Source: Bacteroidales bacterium UBA3623 (GTDB lineage Bacteria; Bacteroidota; Bacteroidia; Bacteroidales; UBA932). Taken from it: a stretch of 17,318 bases of DNA. The notes below the pieces were generated by a model. The model had not been told where the DNA came from. It saw only the letters and a list, made by a program, of their open reading frames with translations, and did no database searches. Location: assembly GCA_002373715.1 (NCBI GenBank), contig DFLI01000090.1, positions 1 through 17,318 on the forward strand, in the 5' to 3' direction. This document shows positions 7,429 to 15,367 of the stretch, in pieces (positions within the stretch are counted from its first letter, which is position 1; each line of letters opens with the position of its first letter). The position numbers and the translations under genes were made by a program.

Positions 7429-8720
7429 AGGGATACAATTTTACTTCTTAAGGCAGCCAGACTATCCTTGGAGTTTCCGGTGAGGAAGCGGAAGGCCTGG
7501 CGCACGGTGCGGAATAAGTTCAGGTAATGGTGTTCAAAGATGCACAGGAAGGGCATCAGGATGGCGTGGAAAAGGCCTATTTCCCAACCGGCCAAGAGGG
7601 TGGTGACCACAAAGGTAATCACGCAGAAAAGGGGCATCAGAAGGAGCGTATTGGCTGCCAATACTATGCTGGACTGGAGCATGATGTCTCCCGTCTTGTC
7701 GCTGAAATGCTTGGGAATGTACCAGGCCGGCACGCTGGGCCAGAGGGCCAGAAGGGCCAGCGGGGACAATGCCAGCAGCACCAGGGCCTGCAGCAGCGTG
7801 AGGAACCAGTTGGGATTCTCCTTGATTTGCCTGTCTTCCAGGCCGGCGGCGGCCAGGCCCAGGCGGTAGGTCTTTACATTATCCATGGCTTCCTGGTAGG
7901 CGGAAGGGTCGGTTTCCTGAAGAGCTTGCAGCCGTTTTACCAGGGCTTTATCGGCCTCCAGCTGCTCCGGAAGGGGAGCGTCGGCGTTATGCAGGCAGCC
8001 GCGCAGGAAGTCTATGTCGGCGTAATGATCCAGGTCCCGGATGTCCAGCATCATGCTCTCTATCTGGCTGCGAACCAGCTTGTTAACCTCCCTCTGGGCG
8101 GTACGGGGCTTGGTCTTGTACAGCTCGTAGTAGGGCTTAATGGAAACCGGCGTTCCAAAACGGATGAGCATGCTCTGGCGCATGCCCGTGTACTCCGAAT
8201 AATGGTTGGCGGCGGGCAGGATGAAGATTTCTTTCTCGAAGTTTCCTTTTTCGGCCGCCTGGAAGGCCATGCGGGTATATCCGTAGGAGAAGGTGCCCAG
8301 CCAGTGCTTATCCTGGTGACCGGCTTCCGGGAAAATAAGGATGGAATTGCCCTTGAGCAGCCCTTCTTCTGAAAGGCGGAAGGTTTCGTCGTTGTTGGCC
8401 AGCGCCTCTTCTCCCTGGTATTGGAGCCTGTAGGCGGGCAGTACGCCGGCCCAGGTGATGAACTTGCCAAAGAGGGGATGGATGTCAAAGGCATCGGCCC
8501 TGGCAATGAAGTGCCATTTGCGGTCGTCCTTGGACATGAGTACCCCCAGGGCATCGCAGAAGGCGTTCTGATGGTTCATGGCCACCAGTACCGGCGTGCC
8601 CGGCTGGGGAATGTTGTCCCGCCCCAGGCAGTGATAGGCCCGGTAATAGATGCCGTAGGCCGCAAAACGGAAATAAGCTTTGGTGAGCTTATAACCCCAT
8701 CCAATCCTGTCCTTTTCCAT
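7425..8720 (-). CDS. PlsC-like acyltransferase with C-terminal membrane helices
   Basis: Lysophospholipid/glycerolipid acyltransferase superfamily protein of 431 residues. The catalytic motif is NHQNAFCD (His50, Asp56), an HX5D spacing instead of the canonical HX4D; this variant occurs in GPAT-like branches of the family. Motif III is IFPEAGHQDKHW (129-140), in the place of the usual FPEG. After ~200 there is a helical linker, then three hydrophobic segments (~305-333, ~354-374, ~378-396), so the enzyme is an integral inner-membrane protein, unlike the ~240-residue housekeeping PlsC. It heads an operon with an ACP and an MMPL exporter, which suggests it takes acyl groups from that ACP; the acceptor is unknown. 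The upstream promoter overlaps the divergent tex promoter. Confidence 0.88.
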   Translation of the reverse strand: MEKDRIGWGYKLTKAYFRFAAYGIYYRAYHCLGRDNIPQPGTPVLVAMNHQNAFCDALGVLMSKDDRKWHFIARADAFDIHPLFGKFITWAGVLPAYRLQYQGEEALANNDETFRLSEEGLLKGNSILIFPEAGHQDKHWLGTFSYGYTRMAFQAAEKGNFEKEIFILPAANHYSEYTGMRQSMLIRFGTPVSIKPYYELYKTKPRTAQREVNKLVRSQIESMMLDIRDLDHYADIDFLRGCLHNADAPLPEQLEADKALVKRLQALQETDPSAYQEAMDNVKTYRLGLAAAGLEDRQIKENPNWFLTLLQALVLLALSPLALLALWPSVPAWYIPKHFSDKTGDIMLQSSIVLAANTLLLMPLFCVITFVVTTLLAGWEIGLFHAILMPFLCIFEHHYLNLFRTVRQAFRFLTGNSKDSLAALRSKIVSL

Positions 8721-8738
8721 TAAGATGCATTATTGAGC

Positions 8739-8769
8739 TTGCAAAAGTACGCAAAAATAGCTACATTTG
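8739..8769 (+). promoter_or_regulatory. Promoter for tex, nearly leaderless
   Basis: TTG (8739-8741), exactly 20 bases, then TACATTTG (8762-8769). The ATG at 8776 follows after only 6 bases, so the predicted transcript starts at or just before the start codon. The only room for a leader would come from the in-frame TTG inside the box itself, which is not a credible start. Confidence 0.7.
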
Positions 8770-8773
8770 AAAA
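8742..8773 (-). promoter_or_regulatory. Promoter for the acyltransferase-ACP-MMPL operon
   Basis: On the minus strand TACTTTTG (8749-8742) fits the TAnnTTTG -7 consensus. The expected -33 position about 20 bases upstream holds only a weak TTTTC (8773-8769). The ATG is 21 bases after the box, giving a leader of about 16 bases. The box lies inside the spacer of the divergent tex promoter, so the two promoters cannot easily be occupied together. Confidence 0.5.
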
Positions 8774-8775
8774 TC

Positions 8776-10905
8776 ATGAAAGACTTATATATTAAGCATA
8801 TCGCAGGTCTCCTGCACATCCAGAACTGGCAGGTAGAAAACTGCGTGGATTTGTTCCAGGAAGGCTGTACCATCCCCTTCATCAGCCGCTATAGAAAAGA
8901 GCGTACAGGCGGCCTCACAGACGTAGAAGTAGGGGAGGTAAAGCATTGGGCCGATGTCTTCGAAGAAATGGAAAAGCGCAAGACATCCATCCTGGGCACC
9001 ATTGAGGAGCAGGGGAAGCTAACCCCGGAGCTGAAAAAAGCCATAGAATGCTGCATCAGCAGCAGTGAGCTGGAAGACTTGTACCTGCCGTATCGGCCTA
9101 AGCGCAAGACACGCGCCACGGTGGCCATCGCAAAGGGCCTGGAGCCGCTGGCAGACCTTCTTTGGAATAACAAAAGCCGCAACCCCCAGGCCGATGCCGC
9201 CAAATACGTAAAAGGGGAGGTGGCTAATGTGGAGGAAGCCTTGCAGGGCGCCAGGGACATTCTGGCAGAGCGCATCAGTGAAACGGCCCACAACCGGGAA
9301 ACGCTGCGCGGCATTTACCGCACGCGCCGCGTGTGCTCCAAGGTAACCAAGGAGGGCCAGACCAATCCCGAAGCCGCCAAGTACCGCAGCTACTTCAGCT
9401 TCTCTCAGCCCATAGCCAAAATTCCTTCCCACAACCTTTTGGCTATGCTGCGGGCCCAGGATGAAGGCTTCCTGAAAGTGGAAATAGATGCAGACGGAGA
9501 AAAGTGCGGCAACAAACTGTATTACGACTATTGCCAGGAACACGGTTATCCCCAGCATCAGCAGGTTCGGGAGGCCGTTGACGATGCCTGGAAGCGCCTT
9601 CTGGACCCTTCCATCACCGGAGAGGTGCTGCGGGAGGCCAAGGAAAAGGCAGATATTGAGAGTATCCAGGTGTTCGGAGACAACCTCCGCCAGCTGCTCA
9701 TGGACCCTCCCGTGGGCCAGAAGCGGGTAATGGCCATAGACCCTGGCTTCCGCACAGGCTGCAAGGTGGTATGCCTGGACGAACAGGGCAACCTCCTGGA
9801 GCACGATGTCATTTACCCCCATCCGCCGGTGGCCAAGAAGATGGATGCCATTATTAAAGTGGCAGACTTGGTGGACAAGTACAAGATTGAGGTCATTGCC
9901 ATCGGCAGCGGCACCGCCGGGCGTGAGACGGAGGATTTCGTGCGCAAGGTGGGCCTGCCGGAAGAGGTGCGCATCTTCTCTGTGAGTGAGGATGGCGCTT
10001 CCGTCTATTCGGCCTCCGAGGTGGGTAGGGAAGAATTTCCTGAGTACGACGTTACCGTCCGTGGAGCGGTTTCTATCGGCCGAAGGCTTATGGATCCCCT
10101 GGCAGAACTGGTGAAGATTGACCCGAAGTCCCTGGGCGTGGGGCAGTATCAGCACGATGTGGATCAGGGCCTTCTGAAGGAGAAACTGGACAATACTGTA
10201 GAGAGCTGCGTGAATAATGTGGGTGTTAATCTAAACACGGCCAGCCCGTATTTGCTGCGTTATGTGAGCGGTATTGGCCCGGCGCTTTCCAAGGCCATTA
10301 CGGATTACCGCGCCAAGAACGGAGATTTCAAGAGCCGCGAGGAACTGAAGAAGGTGCCGCGTCTGGGAGACAAGGCTTTCCAGCAGTGTGCAGGCTTCCT
10401 TCGCATCCACGGGGCGGCCAATCCGCTGGACAATTCGGCCGTGCATCCGGAGGCATATCATATTGTGGCCAAAATGGCTAAGGACCTCAAGCTCAGCACT
10501 AAAGAGCTAGTGGGCAACGCGGAGGCTTGCAAGGCCATTCAGGCCGATAAGTATGTGGAGAAAGATTTCGGCCTTCCTACGGTGAACGACATTATCCAGG
10601 AGTTGCAGAAGCCGGGGCGGGACCCTCGCGAGAGCGCCCAGGAGTTCTCCTTTGCAGAGGATATCCATGAAATTGACGACCTTAAAATTGGGATGGAACT
10701 GCCCGGCATTGTGACCAACCTCACCGCCTTTGGCGCCTTCGTAGACATCGGCCTTCATGAAAATGGCCTTATCCATGCCTCCCAGATGGGCGTGAAGGGC
10801 ATGGCGGTGCCTTCCAAGGTGCTCAAACTGCATCAACACGTTATGGTGCAGGTGATTAGCATAGACTTAGAACGTAATAGAATAGGTTTACGATTAATCA
10901 AATGA
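8776..10905 (+). CDS. tex: Tex family S1 RNA-binding transcription accessory protein
   Basis: Cytoplasmic nucleic-acid-binding protein of 709 residues, the bacterial relative of eukaryotic Spt6. Domains in order: Tex N-terminal helical region (~1-310, with CTIPFISRYRKERTGGL at 31-47), YqgF/RuvC-like domain beginning VMAIDPGFRTG (318-328), helix-hairpin-helix region with NLNTASPYLLRYVSGIG (485-501) and a second hairpin near 525-545, and a C-terminal S1 domain (638-709: LPGIVTNLTAFGAFVDIG, NGLIHASQM). Length and order match the family throughout. The ATG at 8776 is preferred over the in-frame TTG at 8767, because that TTG is part of the -7 promoter box. The stop overlaps the GH97 start as ATGA, an unusual partner for tex. 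Confidence 0.96.
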   Translation: MKDLYIKHIAGLLHIQNWQVENCVDLFQEGCTIPFISRYRKERTGGLTDVEVGEVKHWADVFEEMEKRKTSILGTIEEQGKLTPELKKAIECCISSSELEDLYLPYRPKRKTRATVAIAKGLEPLADLLWNNKSRNPQADAAKYVKGEVANVEEALQGARDILAERISETAHNRETLRGIYRTRRVCSKVTKEGQTNPEAAKYRSYFSFSQPIAKIPSHNLLAMLRAQDEGFLKVEIDADGEKCGNKLYYDYCQEHGYPQHQQVREAVDDAWKRLLDPSITGEVLREAKEKADIESIQVFGDNLRQLLMDPPVGQKRVMAIDPGFRTGCKVVCLDEQGNLLEHDVIYPHPPVAKKMDAIIKVADLVDKYKIEVIAIGSGTAGRETEDFVRKVGLPEEVRIFSVSEDGASVYSASEVGREEFPEYDVTVRGAVSIGRRLMDPLAELVKIDPKSLGVGQYQHDVDQGLLKEKLDNTVESCVNNVGVNLNTASPYLLRYVSGIGPALSKAITDYRAKNGDFKSREELKKVPRLGDKAFQQCAGFLRIHGAANPLDNSAVHPEAYHIVAKMAKDLKLSTKELVGNAEACKAIQADKYVEKDFGLPTVNDIIQELQKPGRDPRESAQEFSFAEDIHEIDDLKIGMELPGIVTNLTAFGAFVDIGLHENGLIHASQMGVKGMAVPSKVLKLHQHVMVQVISIDLERNRIGLRLIK

Positions 10906-12863
10906 AAAAGCTATTAACCATGCTGGCGCTTTGCGCCGCCACCGTATGCGTCCAAGCCAAAGACTATACGGTACTCTCGCCCGACGGGCATCTGTCCGTC
11001 ACCGTGCAAACGGGTAACAGCCTAACTTACAGCGTTGCACGGGATGGTATCCAGCTGCTGGAGCCCTCTTCCATCGGCCTCACCCTTGCCGACGGCACCC
11101 TCTGGGGCCCCGGTACCCAGTTCAAAAAGACTGTGCGCAGGAGCGTGAATGCCTTTTATGAGGCTCCCGTTTTCAAGCGCTCGGTGGTGAGTGATCATTT
11201 TAACGAGCTCACGCTGAAGGCCAAAGGCTTTGACCTGGTGTTCCGCGCCTATGACGACGGCGTTGCCTACCGCTTTGTTCCATCGGCTCCCGTTACGGTG
11301 AAGGCCGAAGAGGCCACTTTTGCCTTTGCGCAGGACTGGAAGGCCTTTATTCCCTATGTGAACCAGCATACGGAAACGCTGGACAGCCAGTTCTTCAGCT
11401 CGCAGGAAGCCCAGTACACGGTGAATGCCATCAGCGAGTGGAATAAGGACCGCATGGCCTTCCCGCCCGTAACGGTTTGCGCCGCCGAAGGCATTAAGAT
11501 TTGCCTTACGGAAAGTGACCTGCTGGACTATCCGGGCATGTATTTCTACAACGGAGAGGGCGGAAAAACGCTCACCGGCCGCTTTGCCAAGGTGCCTGCC
11601 ACCTATGCCGACGAAGATGGCGAAACTTTCCAGCGCATCATTACTTCCCGCAAGGACGTTATTGCAGAGAACACGCAGCTGCTGCCTTGGCGCGCCATTA
11701 TTGTGGCTGCAGAGGATAAGGAGCTCACCCAGAGCGATTTTGTGTGGCGTCTGGCCAGCCCGCAGGCGGTGCAAGATCTTTCCTGGCTCAAACCCGGCAA
11801 GGTGGCTTGGGACTGGTGGAACGGCTGGAACATCTACGGGGTAGACTTCGAGTCCGGCATCAACACGCAAACCTATAAGTATTATATAGACTTTGCATCG
11901 GCCCATGGCATTGAATATATTGTGATGGACGAAGGCTGGGCCAAGAATACCGTGCTGAACATGAAGGAGACGCAGGCTAACATTGACCTTCCCGAGCTTA
12001 TCCGTTATGGCAATGAGAAGGGCGTGGGCATCGTGCTCTGGACCATTGCCCGCCTCTTTGAAGACCAGATGGAGGAACTCTGCGCCCAGTATTCCGCCAT
12101 GGGTATCAAGGGCTGGAAGATAGACTTCATGGACCATGACGACCAGAAGATTGTGCAGTTCTACCGGAAGGCTGCGGAAGTATCGGCCCGGTACCACATG
12201 TTCTGCGATTTCCACGGCGCCTACAAGCCCACTGGCCTGTACCGCACCTATCCCAACGTACTCAACTTTGAGGGCGTTTACGGCCTGGAGAACATGAAAT
12301 GGGGAGACCCTTCACGTGACCAGGTTACCTACGATGTCACCATTCCTTATACGCGTCTGGTGGCCGGTCCGGCAGATTATACCCAAGGCGCCATGCGCAA
12401 TGCTACCCGCAGTAATTTCCGTTCCGTGGGAGACGAACCTATGTCCCAGGGCACTCGCTGCCATCAGCTGGCGGAATACGTAATCTTCGACGCCCCGCTG
12501 TCCATGCTCTGCGATTCCCCGTCCAACTACTGGAGAGAGCCGGAATGCACCGCATGGATTGCCAAGATTCCCACCATCTGGGACGAAACTTTGGCCCTGG
12601 ACGGCAAGATAGGGGAGTACGTGGTCATGGCCCGCCGCAAGGGAGACGTATGGTACGTGGGCGCCCTGAATAACTGGGAGCCCAGAGACCTGGAACTGGA
12701 TTTGAGCTTTATTCCTGCCGGTTCAAAGGTGGAAATTTTTGCCGATGGCGTGAACGCTCACCGCGCAGCCCGAGACTTCAAGAAGGCAGAGTGCCAACTG
12801 GAAGGCCCCAAGGTGAAGATTCACCTGGCCCCCGGAGGCGGTTGGGTTTTGAATACGAAGTAA
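10902..12863 (+). CDS. Glycoside hydrolase family 97, retaining-type (alpha-galactosidase-like)
   Basis: Exported glycosidase of 653 residues with a Sec signal peptide (1-19, ending CVQA). An N-terminal beta-sandwich (~20-290) is followed by a (beta/alpha)8 barrel (~300-560) and a C-terminal beta domain, the GH97 architecture. In the barrel, KIDFMDHDDQ supplies Asp408, and 55 residues later GLE supplies Glu463. From family knowledge (recalled), this 55-residue spacing equals that of nucleophile Asp415 and acid/base Glu470 of the retaining B. thetaiotaomicron enzyme. The motif FHGAYKPTG has Gly439 where inverting SusB-type enzymes carry the base Glu (HEAVRP), so a retaining mechanism and alpha-galactosidase-like activity are favoured over SusB-type alpha-glucosidase. 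It is not next to susC/susD genes; instead it overlaps tex by 4 bases. Confidence 0.92.
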   Translation: MKKLLTMLALCAATVCVQAKDYTVLSPDGHLSVTVQTGNSLTYSVARDGIQLLEPSSIGLTLADGTLWGPGTQFKKTVRRSVNAFYEAPVFKRSVVSDHFNELTLKAKGFDLVFRAYDDGVAYRFVPSAPVTVKAEEATFAFAQDWKAFIPYVNQHTETLDSQFFSSQEAQYTVNAISEWNKDRMAFPPVTVCAAEGIKICLTESDLLDYPGMYFYNGEGGKTLTGRFAKVPATYADEDGETFQRIITSRKDVIAENTQLLPWRAIIVAAEDKELTQSDFVWRLASPQAVQDLSWLKPGKVAWDWWNGWNIYGVDFESGINTQTYKYYIDFASAHGIEYIVMDEGWAKNTVLNMKETQANIDLPELIRYGNEKGVGIVLWTIARLFEDQMEELCAQYSAMGIKGWKIDFMDHDDQKIVQFYRKAAEVSARYHMFCDFHGAYKPTGLYRTYPNVLNFEGVYGLENMKWGDPSRDQVTYDVTIPYTRLVAGPADYTQGAMRNATRSNFRSVGDEPMSQGTRCHQLAEYVIFDAPLSMLCDSPSNYWREPECTAWIAKIPTIWDETLALDGKIGEYVVMARRKGDVWYVGALNNWEPRDLELDLSFIPAGSKVEIFADGVNAHRAARDFKKAECQLEGPKVKIHLAPGGGWVLNTK

Positions 12864-12865
12864 AA

Positions 12866-12892
12866 AAGACCCCCGATCAAGTCGGGGGTGAC
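12866..12892 (-). terminator. Palindromic hairpin between convergent genes (possible bidirectional terminator)
   Basis: A 7-bp perfect stem CCCCCGA/TCGGGGG (12870-12876 with 12882-12888) around TCAAG, directly after the GH97 stop. On the minus strand it is followed by a run of T (the A6 at 12862-12867), so it fits a rho-independent terminator for the glycosyltransferase operon coming from the right. The loop and the GTGAC flank match the dispersed repeat family, so this is probably a repeat copy used as a terminator. Confidence 0.6.
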
Positions 12893-12897
12893 GCTTC

Positions 12898-12924
12898 GTC
12901 ATGGCCGGCTTGACCGGCCATCTC
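12898..12924 (+). repeat. Dispersed palindromic repeat, copy at the GH97/glycosyltransferase junction
   Basis: An 8-bp perfect stem (12901-12908 with 12914-12921, ATGGCCGG/CCGGCCAT) around CTTGA, with CGTC before and CTC after. The core equals the reverse complement of the copy at 1827-1852. It ends within two bases of, and touches, the TAG stop of the glycosyltransferase (12926-12924). Together with the hairpin at 12866-12892 it forms a tandem pair in opposite orientation that fills the whole 60-base gap between two convergent operons. Confidence 0.8.
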
Positions 12925-13649
12925 TATGCTTTAGGCAGAATCTTTCTGAAGCGGAGTGCCATCACTCCCCAGAAAGCTTCTCCGAAAATACCGCCACTCA
13001 TCTTAGAGGTGCCCTTCTGTCTGTTGGTAAAGACGATGGGCACTTCTTTTATGGTGAAGCCCAGCTTGTAGGCGGTGTATTTCATCTCAATCTGGAAGCC
13101 GTAGCCTTTCATCTTCACACCGTCCAGATTCATGGTTTCCAGCACACGGCGCTTGTAGCACACGAAGCCGGCGGTGGTGTCGTACACCCGCATCTTGAGC
13201 ACGGTGCGCACATAGGCCGATGCGAAGTAGGACATGATGATGCGGCCGATGGGCCAGTCAATCACGCTCACACCGTTGCAGTAGCGGGAGCCCACGGCCA
13301 CATCGGCCCCTTCCTCCGAGCAGGCCTTGTACAGGCGGAGGAGGTCCTGGGGGTTGTGGGAGAAATCGGCATCCATTTCGAAGACGTAGTCGTATCCCTG
13401 GTACAGGGCCCAACGGAAGGCGGTGAGGTAGGCGGTGCCCAGCCCCTGCTTGCCGCTGCGCTCAATCAGGTGCAGGGTTTCAGGGGTTTGCTTTTGCATA
13501 TCCTTAACGATGGCGGCGGTGCCGTCGGGGGAACCGTCGTCTATGATGAGCACATGGAAATTACCCGGAAGGGCGAACACGGCGGAAACAATTTCCCGGA
13601 TGTTCTCCTTCTCGTTGTAGGTGGGGATAATGACTAGCTTTTTATCCAT
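12924..13649 (-). CDS. GT2 glycosyltransferase, polyprenol-phosphate mannose synthase (DPM1)-like
   Basis: Family 2 glycosyltransferase of 241 residues that probably transfers a sugar (mannose in characterised relatives) from a nucleotide sugar to polyprenol phosphate at the inner face of the membrane. The motifs are those of the Dpm1 group: IIPTYNEKENI (7-17), VLIIDDGSPDGT (33-44), EMDADFSHNP (91-100, with the metal-binding DAD), VGSRY (119-123), the DTTAGFVCYKR acceptor-side motif (157-167) and GTSKMS (213-218). It ends soon after the catalytic domain without the membrane helices of the longer ArnC or GtrB types, so it is a Dpm1-like stand-alone enzyme. It is last in an operon, 11 bases after the acyl-AMP ligase gene. 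The sugar is not determined by the sequence. Confidence 0.9.
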   Translation of the reverse strand: MDKKLVIIPTYNEKENIREIVSAVFALPGNFHVLIIDDGSPDGTAAIVKDMQKQTPETLHLIERSGKQGLGTAYLTAFRWALYQGYDYVFEMDADFSHNPQDLLRLYKACSEEGADVAVGSRYCNGVSVIDWPIGRIIMSYFASAYVRTVLKMRVYDTTAGFVCYKRRVLETMNLDGVKMKGYGFQIEMKYTAYKLGFTIKEVPIVFTNRQKGTSKMSGGIFGEAFWGVMALRFRKILPKA

Positions 13650-13660
13650 TTGTCTTCTAT

Positions 13661-15364
13661 TTACGCAGTTGCGTGCTTATAGTAATTTCGGTCAATTTTA
13701 CCAACGATATTAATTCTCAGCTGCCCGTGCTCCAGGTAGTATTTCTCTACACGGAGCCCTGAAGGAAGGAACTCCTGCAGGCTGTTGTCCAGCCGGCGGA
13801 CCAGTTCCTTTTCCGTTTCCCGGATGCGGTCTTCGGGCACCACAACAGCAATGAGCGTGCCGTTCTCTAGTACCAGGGCATCTTTTACGGCAGGGTCTTC
13901 CCGGAGGCGCCGGGCTATGTCAAATAAGTATATCTTTTCTCCGCTATCGGCCGTTACCTGCTGGTCCATGCGGCCGTAGACGAAGAGTTTGCCGTTTGCG
14001 TCCAGTTCTCCGATGTCCTGGGTGCGCAGCCAGCCGCCCTGCAGTCTGGCCTGGTTCAGTTGAGGAGAGTTGAGATAGCCATTGGTGAGGGACTCGGTTT
14101 TTACCCAAATCTCACCGCGCTCTTCGTAACCCAGTTCCTGGCCGTTTTCGTCAAAAATGCCCACTGTAACACCAGGGAAGGGGTATCCTACACATACGGC
14201 TTGGCGGGAGTAGTCTTTTTTAAAACCGGTGGGTTCATAGTCCACGGTGCAAACGGAGAAGGTTTCACTGAGTCCGAAGCCGGAAGTAAGGGCCACGGGG
14301 CTGCCGCATTCTTCCATCACTTCGTTAATATGCTTTAGCGCCTCAGGGGTGCAGCCTTCGCCGCCCATCACCGGGAAGCGGAAAAAACTGAGGTCCGGAC
14401 GCTTCCCACTTTGGGTGAGCCGGTCTATATGCTTGATGAAGTGTTCCCAGAAGCCGCCGGTAGTCAGTGCCACCTGCGGACGGATGCTAAGGATGTTCTT
14501 GGTGAACCGTTTGGCCGAAGGACGCGGGTCCAGATACACGGTCATGCCGCGGAACAGGGGCGCCAGCACAAGGGCAAAGAACCCGGTGCAGACAAAGGGC
14601 GGGAGGAAGCAGTAGGAGGAGGTTCCTTCAAGGAAAGGGGTTCCATTCAAGTTGAAGGCCAGCGCATTCCGGAACATGGCAATCATGGCCTGGTCGCTCA
14701 TGCCTATCTGGTTGGCAAGGCCCTTGTTGGAAGTGCCGGAAGAGCAGAAAATATAGGCCGATTTTCCCTGCACGGCCTCCGCCTCCAGAAGGCCGTCGTA
14801 CTGCCCGAAGCGCCGGATGGCGGCATCGGCCGATAAATACTTGGCTTTCAAGCGAAGTCCCAGATGCGGGATGCTGGTGAGGGGCGATGCCGACAGAATG
14901 ACCACGTGCTCAAACTGGCTCTTTTGGAGCGCTTGCCGTATCTTTCTTTCCAGCCCGTCATATACAAAGGCCACGCGGCTCTTGCCCACCATGGCATCCA
15001 GCGCTTCCGCTTTTACCATTAGGTTGGGGAGGTTGGCGGTGATGCCCGTCATATCGGCCGCCAGCATGATGTATATGAATTCCGGCAGGATGGGGCCGAA
15101 CAGAAGCAGTTCGTCTCCCTCCTTGAGTCCCATCCCTTTGATGACGCGGCCCCAAAGATGCACCTTCTCCACAAAAGTCTGGCGGCTGATGCGGGTGCCG
15201 AAGTATACCAGGGCGTCGTGCTGGTTTTTATCGGCCCGGATGCCCCTCTCCAGGAATTTCCACAGCGTTTCCTGAGGGAATTCCTTGTTCAGGATTTCCT
15301 CGTATCCGCTGGCGTAGAACTTCTTCCAGCGCATTTCCTCAGAAGGCCGATGGGTACTGTTCAT
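13661..15364 (-). CDS. AMP-binding acyl-activating enzyme (fatty acyl-AMP/acyl-CoA ligase superfamily)
   Basis: Adenylate-forming enzyme of 567 residues that would activate a carboxylic acid with ATP. Visible core motifs: P-loop A3 IFCSSGTSNKG (205-215), A5 SGFGLSETFS (361-370), the GEIWVKTESLTNGYL region (417-431), A7 LRTQDIGELD (446-455, TQD replacing the usual TGD), the A8 hinge YGRMDQQVTADSGEKI (463-478) and the A10 lysine in VGKIDR (Lys556). The A3 wording SNKG replaces the common TGxPK, and the enzyme resembles fatty-acid-activating ligases more than acetyl-CoA synthetases. Whether it delivers the acyl group to CoA or to an ACP cannot be read directly. It starts 3 bases after the hydrolase stop and ends 11 bases before the glycosyltransferase gene, so the three are one operon. 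Confidence 0.87.
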   Translation of the reverse strand: MNSTHRPSEEMRWKKFYASGYEEILNKEFPQETLWKFLERGIRADKNQHDALVYFGTRISRQTFVEKVHLWGRVIKGMGLKEGDELLLFGPILPEFIYIMLAADMTGITANLPNLMVKAEALDAMVGKSRVAFVYDGLERKIRQALQKSQFEHVVILSASPLTSIPHLGLRLKAKYLSADAAIRRFGQYDGLLEAEAVQGKSAYIFCSSGTSNKGLANQIGMSDQAMIAMFRNALAFNLNGTPFLEGTSSYCFLPPFVCTGFFALVLAPLFRGMTVYLDPRPSAKRFTKNILSIRPQVALTTGGFWEHFIKHIDRLTQSGKRPDLSFFRFPVMGGEGCTPEALKHINEVMEECGSPVALTSGFGLSETFSVCTVDYEPTGFKKDYSRQAVCVGYPFPGVTVGIFDENGQELGYEERGEIWVKTESLTNGYLNSPQLNQARLQGGWLRTQDIGELDANGKLFVYGRMDQQVTADSGEKIYLFDIARRLREDPAVKDALVLENGTLIAVVVPEDRIRETEKELVRRLDNSLQEFLPSGLRVEKYYLEHGQLRINIVGKIDRNYYKHATA

Positions 15365-15367
15365 GGA

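Noticed and set aside
7527..8372. 281-codon open frame on the plus strand
   Set aside because: Shadow of the acyltransferase gene; low-complexity composition and no start context.
8767..8775. TTG start for tex at 8767
   Set aside because: The TTG is part of the TACATTTG promoter box; the ATG at 8776 gives the family N-terminus.
11022..12215. 397-codon open frame on the minus strand
   Set aside because: It is antisense to the conserved GH97 catalytic region and shows no domain of its own.
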